Source of the DNA: Bacteroidota bacterium
Lineage (GTDB): Bacteria; Bacteroidota; Rhodothermia; Rhodothermales; Salinibacteraceae
NCBI GenBank assembly: GCA_009908725.1
Contig: JAAAOT010000157.1
Span: forward strand, 1-40,174
Direction: 5' to 3'
DNA length: 40,174 nt
Under the pieces are notes generated by a model. That model searched no databases, was not told the origin of the DNA, and saw only the letters and a program-made list of their open reading frames with translations. A program made the translations under genes and the position numbers. Positions 8,131 to 14,807 of this stretch are shown in pieces (within the stretch, counting starts at the first letter, position 1; the number at the start of each line of letters is the position of its first letter).

Positions 8131-8754
8131 CTAAACGCTCGGAGGATCAGCCAGAAACTGCCTGTAGAGCGGTGCAGGGTCGGTCGCGAGCAGGTCGTCC
8201 CGGAGCTTCTCCGCTTCCGCGGTTCGTCCCGATTCTTTCAGTGCCAGCCAGAGCCAGCTCCGGGCTTCGACGTCGGATATCCCAGCCTTCGGATGTTCGT
8301 GCAGGACCTCCGTAAGGTTTTGGAAGATGTCGATGGCAGCGGGGACGTCCTTTCCGGCGATGTCGGGGCGAAACATGAGGGATTGGCCCTTAACGAGGAG
8401 GACGTACGGCTCGTCCGGGTCCAGGGCCTCTGCTTCTTCGAGCCGGTTCATCGACCGACGGCCGTATCGGACAGCGTTGAAAATATTCGTTTCCCCAGCG
8501 CGGTAGGCCCAGAGACCGGAGAGCAGCGCTAGTTCACGCGCCGAGGCGTCCGGTCCGAGCTCCTTGGGAATACTGTCGATGATGGCCTCGTCTTCCGTCA
8601 GCGGGTAGAGGCGGTAGCGCGCCATCAGTTCTTCCGTGCGCGTGTCCGCCGAGTCGAGCATGGCCTTGAGGGCATCCGCATCCTGCTGAGCGTAGTGGAC
8701 CTGCGTGGAGTCGGCAAACGTGAGCGACACGGTAAGAAGGAGAATGGCGATCAT
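8131..8754 (-). CDS. Exported TPR-like helical protein of unknown function
   Basis: I do not recognise the family. The 207 residues begin with a short hydrophobic signal-like segment (MIAILLLTVSLTFADS, probable cleavage near residue 14). The rest is helical and acidic with TPR-like pairs, for example SMNRLEEAEALDPDEPYVLLVKG and SWLWLALKESGRTAEAEKLRDDLLATDP. The ATG at 8754 comes 7 bp after the acyltransferase stop, implying translational coupling inside the carotenoid block, and its stop is 38 bp before the glycosyltransferase start. It may be a periplasmic scaffold or chaperone for the membrane-bound carotenoid enzymes; that is only a guess from position. Confidence 0.7.
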   Translation of the reverse strand: MIAILLLTVSLTFADSTQVHYAQQDADALKAMLDSADTRTEELMARYRLYPLTEDEAIIDSIPKELGPDASARELALLSGLWAYRAGETNIFNAVRYGRRSMNRLEEAEALDPDEPYVLLVKGQSLMFRPDIAGKDVPAAIDIFQNLTEVLHEHPKAGISDVEARSWLWLALKESGRTAEAEKLRDDLLATDPAPLYRQFLADPPSV

Positions 8755-8761
8755 ATGAGGA

Positions 8762-9472
8762 TCAGAGGTAGCGCTCGAAGAACGGCGCGAGACGTGAGAA
8801 ATCCCAGATGTCTGTCGGGCTTTTTCGACCGTCGAGGAGAATCGTGTGCGGATTCTCGGGTACGGTCTTCCGAAGCGTATGCCAGAGATGCCTCAAACGA
8901 TCCCGTTCGGTTCCGTCAGGGGCCCTGTGCGGGTTACCGGGTCGCAGGCAGGCCGTCGGGTACTTGTCGCCCCAGGACGTCACGTTGATCGCGACGGGCC
9001 ACCACGTCGCCTCGGGGTACAGGCGTCCGAGGCGCTGGGTGGCATCCTCGGGGAAGGGTTGGATGCCGGCGGCGGGAGCGTGAAGCTCCGCCTCAGGGAA
9101 ATACACGAGGACGGTGTGTGGCTCCTCCCTGAACCGCCGAGCCGTTCGCCGGAGGGTCGCGGCGCGACGGCTAGCATTCTCCGGGGGAAACGGTTGGGCT
9201 CCGACCGCGGCAAAAAATGGGTAATGCTCCCACTCATTCATCCAGATGGTGGCCGGGCGATGCATCCACTTCGTTAACAGGTACCATAGAAGGTGCCCGT
9301 CGTAGAAATGGTGATGATTCGCGTACAGGATAACGGGCGCGTCGTCGGGCACGCCGTCGGTCTCGGAGGGAGACCTTTCGCTCATCCACGCCACACGTCG
9401 AAAGGTGGACCGGAGTTCATGACGCATGAGAGCCCGGACCGTCGCCGCACCGAGACGTTTAAAAATTGACAT
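8762..9472 (-). CDS. PlsC-type acyltransferase, probably carotenoid glycoside acyltransferase (CruD-like role)
   Basis: Lysophospholipid-acyltransferase-fold enzyme of 236 residues. The catalytic HX4D motif is H53-D58 in LYANHHHFYDG. The second motif, normally FPEGTR, is FPEAELHAP (125-133), so it departs from phosphate-binding PlsC enzymes and suggests a different acceptor. An ATG at 9472 gives MSIFKRLGAATV; the frame is open to a GTG at 9541, but those 23 residues are low-complexity. It is directly downstream of crtB and 7 bp from the TPR-like gene. Chlorobium CruD acylates the sugar of carotenoid glycosides, and salinixanthin carries such an acyl group. I infer this role from context; a phospholipid acyltransferase remains possible. 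Confidence 0.75.
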   Translation of the reverse strand: MSIFKRLGAATVRALMRHELRSTFRRVAWMSERSPSETDGVPDDAPVILYANHHHFYDGHLLWYLLTKWMHRPATIWMNEWEHYPFFAAVGAQPFPPENASRRAATLRRTARRFREEPHTVLVYFPEAELHAPAAGIQPFPEDATQRLGRLYPEATWWPVAINVTSWGDKYPTACLRPGNPHRAPDGTERDRLRHLWHTLRKTVPENPHTILLDGRKSPTDIWDFSRLAPFFERYL

Positions 9473-9583
9473 CGAGTGCGGCCGTAGCAGAGACGAAGCG
9501 AACGAGGGAGCGGACGAGAACGAGCGCGTAGTTGAGGCCACGTACCCGCAGAATCGGAATGATTGGGGGCCTCGGGCAGGACG

Positions 9584-10495
9584 CTACACGTCCTTGAGGG
9601 TGTGCTTCCGGCGCTCGTAATTGTCGACGGCGACCAGAAACAGCTTCCGCCGAAAGGATGCGTATGCCCGGTGGTTCAGGTTGTCGTAGTCGTTTGCACG
9701 CACTTCGTTCATGATCTCCCGGTACATGCGGGCGGCGCCGCGGATACCGAGGCGGCATTGCCAGGGGAGCGCGTCAATGCCGGCGAAGCTTTCGCGGTAG
9801 CGCCATTCCGCCTCCTCCATGATCGATTCCAGGAGTTCCGGGTAGGCGTCGGGAACGTTGCCCTCGCGAAGGTCTCGTGTGTTGACGCCGTGATCTCGGA
9901 GCCACGTTCCAGGCAGGTAGACCCGCCCGAGGGCACGTGCATCCTCGCCCACGTCCCGGAGGATGTTCGTGATCTGCATTGCGATTCCCAGTTTCCGCGC
10001 GGGGTCCTCGAGATCGGCGCGTCGCTCGTCGTCGCGGACGAGGAAGGGAAGCATCATGGCCCCCACGCTTCCGCCGACGAGGTTGGAGTAGTGAATGAGG
10101 TCCTCGAGCGTGTCGACCGTCCGGCCCTCCAGGTCCCAGCGTGCGCCGTCGATCAGTTCATAGAGTGGCTCCCGGTCCAGGTGATACTGCTCGTGGACTT
10201 CGAACAGGCGTCGCCAGAGAACGTCGTCGCCGGGCGGATTGGCTGCCAGCGTCGCTTCGAGCGACCGGTGGAGGGACTGCAATTCGTGGAGCGTCTGATC
10301 GGCACCGACCTCCAAGACCCGCTCGTCGGCCAACGTATCGACGCGGCGACAAAACAGGTACAGGGTCGCGATGGGCATCTGAACTGATCGCGGAAGGAAG
10401 CGCGTCGCGAGGGAGAACGTGCGCGAATGGTGGCGAAACGAACTCCAGATCCACCGGTCCTCATCGGAGCGGGAGTCGAGCGTAGCCGTCGACAT
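9584..10495 (-). CDS. crtB: Phytoene/squalene synthase family, 15-cis-phytoene synthase
   Basis: Condenses two geranylgeranyl diphosphates to phytoene, the first committed step of C40 carotenoids. The two Mg-diphosphate binding motifs are DTLAD (53-57) in LFCRRVDTLADE and DVGED (181-185) in AMQITNILRDVGEDARALGRVYLP; the latter stretch is typical of CrtB. SRTFSLATRFLP (24-35) is the N-terminal substrate loop. Length 303 residues, full size. ATG at 10495. It sits 56 bp after cruF on the same strand. The desaturase (CrtI) and cyclase are not in the window. Squalene or dehydrosqualene synthase is possible in principle, but cruF next door argues for a C40 route. Confidence 0.92.
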   Translation of the reverse strand: MSTATLDSRSDEDRWIWSSFRHHSRTFSLATRFLPRSVQMPIATLYLFCRRVDTLADERVLEVGADQTLHELQSLHRSLEATLAANPPGDDVLWRRLFEVHEQYHLDREPLYELIDGARWDLEGRTVDTLEDLIHYSNLVGGSVGAMMLPFLVRDDERRADLEDPARKLGIAMQITNILRDVGEDARALGRVYLPGTWLRDHGVNTRDLREGNVPDAYPELLESIMEEAEWRYRESFAGIDALPWQCRLGIRGAARMYREIMNEVRANDYDNLNHRAYASFRRKLFLVAVDNYERRKHTLKDV

Positions 10496-10551
10496 AAGGT
10501 AGGAAGGGGAACTCAGGCAGGTCGGTCGAGGGCGGCAGGCCGCGCGGCGCG

Positions 10552-11424
10552 CTATGCCTGTTGGGGCTGTGCCGTCTTGATCGAGGGCTCACGCCGGCCC
10601 GACAGGTAGATGACCGCGAACGGGAGAGCCGTTGCCAATCCGCCTGCGAGCACGGCGATGTAGAGGCCTTCCAGCAGGCAGATGCCGAGCGGGAACGCGC
10701 AGTTGACCACGTAGAGCCAGGGGGCCCAGCGATTCATTTCTTTCAGGCCGCCGCCAATGAACTCGTATCCTGCGATAATAATCAGGGACACGACCAGCCA
10801 CCCGATCCAGTTCGACAACGGCATCCCGTAGTAGAAGCCATCCACGGTGTACGACCAGAACGGAACCTGACCCTTCGTCATGGCCGGGTCGAGTGATACG
10901 TCCCACAGGACCATGAAGACGGTCCCGAGCAGAACGCCGGTCCACCGCGATCCCGTCGCACGGCGTGCAAGGTCCAACGAGACCAGCGCCATGGCAAACC
11001 AGGAGGGCGGGATAAAGTAGGGAACGTGGTCAAACATCTTCGGTCCGAGCCACTGCGTGTATTCGTACGCCCCGAACGGCAGAGCGACGCCGTTCCACGT
11101 TGCAAACCCGGTTGTCCCGATCAGTTCGCTCGCTCCGCCGATGAAGCACCCCCAGACCACGAAGAACGTCATTCGTTTCCAGCCCAGCGACACACCGTAC
11201 ATCAGGATGGGAAGAATCGCGAGCATGGCCATAAACGTCCATGTTGGCGTTTTGACCAGCTTGTCGTACATCGGGCCGAAGATCTCCCATGCGGCCGGAA
11301 AGAGTTTCAGGAGCAGCATTCCCAGGAGACTGAACACGACCGATCCCACGAGGAGCCAGAATCCGAACCGGAAGAGCTGTTCGATGGAATCTTTGTAACC
11401 CTGAGAGGCGGTATCCGTGGGCAT
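10552..11424 (-). CDS. cruF: Carotenoid 1',2'-hydratase (CruF family)
   Basis: Integral membrane protein of the Caroten_synth (DUF422) family that adds water to the psi end of acyclic carotenoids, making the hydroxyl later glycosylated. About seven membrane helices are visible. Family signatures are GGASELIGTTGFATWNG, LPFGAYEYTQWLGPKM, VPYFIPPSWFAMAL, LWDVSLDPAM and YYGMPLSNWIGW. The ATG at 11424 (MPTDTASQGYKD) gives 290 residues; a GTG 29 codons upstream also keeps the frame but adds no recognisable sequence. It is the first gene of the carotenoid block, with paired direct repeats 68-95 bp upstream of the start. Haloarchaeal bisanhydrobacterioruberin hydratase belongs to the same family, so the exact substrate is inferred. 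Confidence 0.88.
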   Translation of the reverse strand: MPTDTASQGYKDSIEQLFRFGFWLLVGSVVFSLLGMLLLKLFPAAWEIFGPMYDKLVKTPTWTFMAMLAILPILMYGVSLGWKRMTFFVVWGCFIGGASELIGTTGFATWNGVALPFGAYEYTQWLGPKMFDHVPYFIPPSWFAMALVSLDLARRATGSRWTGVLLGTVFMVLWDVSLDPAMTKGQVPFWSYTVDGFYYGMPLSNWIGWLVVSLIIIAGYEFIGGGLKEMNRWAPWLYVVNCAFPLGICLLEGLYIAVLAGGLATALPFAVIYLSGRREPSIKTAQPQQA

Positions 11425-11742
11425 ACAGAATTGGAAGGTCGGGTGAGTGAAGGTGAAAACCGCGGGGCGCTCGGGCCCGGGTGCCGTCGTCGCACGTGTG
11501 CACCATAGCACGTATGCACGGAGGCAGCGGATAGGGTGCGCGGCACAGGTCGGGCCGCGGGGCAGCAGGAAAACAGGCGGTCGGCGCCCGCATCCAAGCT
11601 ATGTAACGGGCCGCTCGGAGTGAATGAACGTTTCTGGAAGGAGGTCCGGCATTCTGCGACGAACTTGCATATGGTCGAGCGGCACAGGTTGTTATCCATA
11701 CGTGAACGCTACCTATCCTGTCCCTGCATCGCTTTCTGCTTG
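11425..11742. other. Divergent intergenic region of the carotenoid block and the WbqC gene
   Basis: The region contains the paired repeats at 11492-11519 on the cruF side. On the WbqC side is a weak promoter-like pair, TTGTTA (11689-11694) and TATCCT (11714-11719), with a long 19-bp spacer, 24 bp before the ATG. I see no RNA gene or other ORF of merit. Confidence 0.4.
11492..11519. promoter_or_regulatory. Candidate operator: two 12-bp direct repeats upstream of cruF
   Basis: GCACGTGTGCAC (11492-11503) and GCACGTATGCAC (11508-11519) differ at one base and are offset by 16 bp. Each copy has internal partial dyad symmetry. They lie 68-95 bp upstream of the cruF start, where a regulator could control the carotenoid block. 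No matching regulator gene is in the window. Confidence 0.4.
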
Positions 11743-12441
11743 ATGATAGCCATTCGTCCGCCGGAGTATTTTCCTCGCTCCGTGTATATGTCGCTGATGC
11801 AACACGCAGATCACTTCGTGCTCGCGGACACGTTTCAATACAGTCGCCAATCGTTCCAGAACCGTAGCAAGCTGCGCAATCCGAATGGCTGGCAGTGGAT
11901 CACAGTCTCGCTGAAGGGCTATGCCTACGGCGATCCGATCCGAACGGTTACCGTTGACAACGACGACCGCTGGAAGGAGAAGCACTGGCGCGCCTTTATG
12001 TACAACTATCGGTCAACGATGTACTTCGAGTTCTACGAAGACCGCTTCCGTCCGGTCTTCGACGAGGATGACCACGAATACCTGGGTGCGCTGACGTGCC
12101 GGACGGTGGAGATTCAGGCTGACTTGATGGACATCGATACAACCATCACTCGGGCGTCGGAGCTGCCGGGCGAGCCCGACACAATCGGTGCCGTGCTGGA
12201 CGCGCTGGACGTTCCGGACGCCCCGCTCCTCTGCGGGCAGGATACGGTTGAAGTTGACGCACGCACCGACCGCGAAACGCGTGTCCTCGATTTTGACCTG
12301 GAGCCCTACCATCAAAACTTCGAGGGGTTTGAGCCGGGCATGTCGGCCATGGATTTCCTGTTTAACTACGGGCCGGATGCCGCTCTCAGGATCGCAGACG
12401 CCGGTTCGGTTGCCGTTTTCGACCCGGACGCGGACGAATAG
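11743..12441 (+). CDS. WbqC family protein
   Basis: Protein of 232 residues starting MIAIRPPEYFPRSVYMSLMQHADHFVLADTFQY, the usual WbqC-like opening (a first-person 'I-P-E-Y-F' strand, then a search helix and D-x-x-x-Y/F strand). SFQNRSKLRNPNGWQWITVSL and YDP-like downstream parts fit the family. WbqC-like genes occur in O-antigen or glycan clusters and near methyltransferases, but the reaction is unknown. The start is the ATG at 11743; the frame remains open upstream to 11536 with no plausible protein. The C-terminal half is strongly acidic, as expected for a halophile. It is followed by dcd after 63 bp on the same strand. Confidence 0.8.
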   Translation: MIAIRPPEYFPRSVYMSLMQHADHFVLADTFQYSRQSFQNRSKLRNPNGWQWITVSLKGYAYGDPIRTVTVDNDDRWKEKHWRAFMYNYRSTMYFEFYEDRFRPVFDEDDHEYLGALTCRTVEIQADLMDIDTTITRASELPGEPDTIGAVLDALDVPDAPLLCGQDTVEVDARTDRETRVLDFDLEPYHQNFEGFEPGMSAMDFLFNYGPDAALRIADAGSVAVFDPDADE

Positions 12442-12504
12442 CACGCCGGGACGACTCGCTCCGTGTCCCATTCCTGAATTCTTCCACCCAGATCCAGACA
12501 CTGA

Positions 12505-13086
12505 ATGATTCTCCCCGACCATGATATTCGGCGCCTCGCGACAGAGGCGTCCATGATCGACCCCTTCGTCGACGGCCAGATTCGCGAGAACGTCGTCAGC
12601 TACGGCCTCAGTTCGTTCGGGTACGACATGCGGATCGCTACCGAATTTCGGGTCTTTACCCCGAACATCCACAACAGCGTCGTGGACCCGAAGCGCATCG
12701 ATGAGCGTGCGATGGTGGAGTACGAAACGGAGGATCACATCCTGATTCCGCCAAACTCGTACGTGCTCGGGCGGTCCGTCGAGTATTTCAAGATGCCGCC
12801 GGACGTGCTTGCGATCGTTCTGGGGAAATCCACGTACGCTCGCAGCGGTATTATCGTGAACGTGACGCCACTGGAGCCCGGATGGGAGGGGCATGTGACG
12901 ATTGAAATCAGCAATGCGACGCCGCTCCCGGCCAAGGTGTACGCGAATGAAGGCATCGCGCAGGTCGTCTTCCTGCGAGGGGACGTGCCCGAAGTGTCAT
13001 ACGCCGACAAACAGGGCAAGTACCAGCAACAGCGTGGGATCACGTTGCCTCGAATGGATGATGCGGGCGACGGCGCGACCGGCTAG
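12505..13086 (+). CDS. dcd: dCTP deaminase
   Basis: Deaminates dCTP to dUTP, feeding thymidylate synthesis. The 193 residues match the Dcd family: [13 protein letters not shown] (32-44), then the catalytic stretch [10 protein letters not shown] (108-116) with S109 and R113, and [14 protein letters not shown] with the catalytic E134, equivalent to S111, R115 and E138 of E. coli Dcd. [12 protein letters not shown] near the end corresponds to the C-terminal lid. ATG at 12505, no Shine-Dalgarno sequence. The bifunctional dCTP deaminase/dUTPase subgroup cannot be excluded by eye. An 8-bp inverted repeat follows the gene. Confidence 0.93.
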   Translation: MILPDHDIRRLATEASMIDPFVDGQIRENVVSYGLSSFGYDMRIATEFRVFTPNIHNSVVDPKRIDERAMVEYETEDHILIPPNSYVLGRSVEYFKMPPDVLAIVLGKSTYARSGIIVNVTPLEPGWEGHVTIEISNATPLPAKVYANEGIAQVVFLRGDVPEVSYADKQGKYQQQRGITLPRMDDAGDGATG

Positions 13087-13115
13087 CGAGGCGACCTGAT
13101 TGAATCGTTTACCTG

Positions 13116-13147
13116 CGCGTCCGAATGCTTCGGTCTGGGCGGACGCG
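13116..13147. repeat. Inverted repeat downstream of dcd
   Basis: CGCGTCCG (13116-13123) and CGGACGCG (13140-13147) can form an 8-bp stem with a 16-nt loop, 30 bp after the dcd stop. No T-run follows, so it may be a transcript-end hairpin acting with another factor, or chance. Confidence 0.35.
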
Positions 13148-13263
13148 TCCTTCGGTGCTGCAGCCACCCGCACGGCACAGACACCAGGGAGCCCTTTTGC
13201 GTCACATGCGTTCCTCAGAACCCGATCTGATCAAACTATTCTGTCAGTGAATCTCTGTCGACC

Positions 13264-13560
13264 ATGAGCACGGAAGCTTCTTCGAGCGAAGATACACAGA
13301 CGTCGTCCGGGTGGTCGGCGCGTCGGATTGTCGTGGCGATCTTCTTCGCCGCTCTCGTGGCGATCGTGTCATACAGCGCGATCACGCAGTTCGAAGGTCA
13401 GCCGTACATGGAAGTCCCTCATGGCGACCATGTGCACTATGTGCCGAAGGACTGGGACGAGGATGTCCCGATCAGTGATTTCCCCACGCAGAAGCCCGGA
13501 CCCAACGAGCGCATTCTTCCGGATGGCCGCGTGGTTCAGACGGCGCCTCCTGCGGAGTAG
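13264..13560 (+). CDS. Small single-pass membrane protein with HGDHVH motif
   Basis: I do not recognise a named family. The 98 residues have a Ser/Thr/Glu-rich N-terminus, one membrane helix (about 22-40, IVVAIFFAALVAIVSYSAI) and a 55-residue outer part. That part contains VPHGDHVHYVPKDWDEDVPISDFP and ends PNERILPDGRVVQ. HGDHVH (53-58) has the H-x2-H-x-H spacing of the metal-binding histidine triads of streptococcal Pht proteins, including the following Y-V-P-K. The positive-inside rule (ARR before the helix) places the His motif in the periplasm. ATG at 13264. It is 177 bp after dcd and converges on the aldolase gene. Confidence 0.75.
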   Translation: MSTEASSSEDTQTSSGWSARRIVVAIFFAALVAIVSYSAITQFEGQPYMEVPHGDHVHYVPKDWDEDVPISDFPTQKPGPNERILPDGRVVQTAPPAE

Positions 13561-13599
13561 AGTCGAACCGGTCACCGTTCCGGCCCTTCGACCGGCGCA

Positions 13600-14535
13600 T
13601 CACGCGTCGGTGCGCGTGCGATCGAGCTTGGCGAGCCGTTCCAGGACGCCGCCGAGGTTTTGTCTCATCTGCTCGGACGGCTCTGCCACCGGCGGACGCG
13701 ACCTTCTCCACCCGGCATCCCCCGATTGTTCGGCGAGCAGGCATTTCACAGCCGTGATGACGGGGTACTGACCGATGTCCATACGCATGTTCGTCAGGCG
13801 GTCCTGTGCATCGCCGACGTCCTCACCGCGCTTCAATGCGTCGTAGACAGCTCGGGCGAGCGGCGCCGTGACGTTCACCGTGGCGGAAATGCAGCCGGCG
13901 CCGTTTTCGCCGAGGATCGGTGCCAGGTACCGCTCGGTTCCCGCGAAAATGCGGAGGTCGGGAAACGAGCGACAGAGAACCTGCATGTGGTCCCATTCGC
14001 GGCTCGAGTCCTTGACGCCGGCAATCTTGTCGCCATGGGCATCGAGGAGGTGCTGGATGACCGGAAACGAAATATTTACCCCGGTCAGGTCGGGGAAGTG
14101 ATAGAGAAACACGCGCAGCCGATCGTCCTCCACCTCCCGGATTAACCGGTCGTACCATGTGAATACGCCATCGTCGGAGATGACGGGGAAGTGGAACGGG
14201 GGAAGCACGAGGCAGCCGGCGACGCCGTGTTCGGTGGCGTGACGCGTGAGGGCGACGGTATCGGGAAGGGGACACGCGCCGGTTCCGATCAGCAGGGACT
14301 CAGGCCGGACGCCATGTTCGACCACAGCGTCGAGCGTCTCGCGCCGTTCTTCTACGGTGAAGGACAGGCCCTCACCGGTTGTGCCGAACAATAGCACGAA
14401 GTCACATCCCAGATCTTGCAAGCGATGTATGTGGCTCGCAAGGCGTGCTGCATCCGGGCGTTCCTCTTCGGTGAGGGGAGTGCAGGACGCAGCGATCACG
14501 CCGTGCGGTCGAGACTCATCCATAATGGACGGCAT
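13600..14535 (-). CDS. DapA (dihydrodipicolinate synthase) family aldolase
   Basis: Class I aldolase of the DHDPS/N-acetylneuraminate lyase family. The Schiff-base lysine is K175 in IAGVKDSS, the catalytic tyrosine Y145 in VFLYHFPDLTGV, and the carboxylate-binding loop is GTTGEG (51-56). At 311 residues it is slightly longer than DapA (about 292), with a C-terminal tail rich in charged residues. HFP rather than the NxP usual in DapA after the tyrosine, and no lysine genes nearby, suggest another 2-oxo-acid substrate such as a sugar acid or 4-hydroxy-2-oxoglutarate. ATG at 14535, with a second in-frame ATG at 14523. It is divergent from the secreted hydrolase; a perfect palindrome lies between them. 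Confidence 0.85.
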   Translation of the reverse strand: MPSIMDESRPHGVIAASCTPLTEEERPDAARLASHIHRLQDLGCDFVLLFGTTGEGLSFTVEERRETLDAVVEHGVRPESLLIGTGACPLPDTVALTRHATEHGVAGCLVLPPFHFPVISDDGVFTWYDRLIREVEDDRLRVFLYHFPDLTGVNISFPVIQHLLDAHGDKIAGVKDSSREWDHMQVLCRSFPDLRIFAGTERYLAPILGENGAGCISATVNVTAPLARAVYDALKRGEDVGDAQDRLTNMRMDIGQYPVITAVKCLLAEQSGDAGWRRSRPPVAEPSEQMRQNLGGVLERLAKLDRTRTDA

Positions 14536-14635
14536 TCAGTGGGTGGTCGAGGTTTGTGGGCGCCGTGGCCGAACCGATGAGCCGGTAGACCAGGCGCTGT
14601 ATCGGAAAAAGGTACAAGGGCGGAGCCGGCTTTTC

Positions 14636-14651
14636 ATCCGGGTACCCGGAT
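14636..14651. promoter_or_regulatory. Perfect 16-bp palindrome, candidate operator
   Basis: ATCCGGGTACCCGGAT is its own reverse complement. It lies between the divergent aldolase (start 14535) and hydrolase (start 14808) genes, 29 bp upstream of the likely -35 box of the latter, so one dimeric regulator could control both. A loopless palindrome is a better protein site than a hairpin. Confidence 0.4.
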
Positions 14652-14680
14652 CGGTCTCGGAACGGTCAATCATACCTGCA

Positions 14681-14710
14681 TGGACACTTTGCGCCGGGCT
14701 CCACTATATT
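14681..14710 (+). promoter_or_regulatory. Sigma-70-like promoter of the secreted hydrolase gene
   Basis: TGGACA (14681-14686; 5 of 6 to consensus) and TATATT (14705-14710; 5 of 6) are separated by 18 bp, 97 bp before the ATG at 14808. Confidence 0.5.
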
Positions 14711-14807
14711 GCGGGCATCGCGCAGACGGTGACGAGCCCCGGATCATTCGCCACGGCGACGTCGACCGCTGCAATCTCTTTTGAGCCGCTACTCCATACC
14801 CCCGCTC

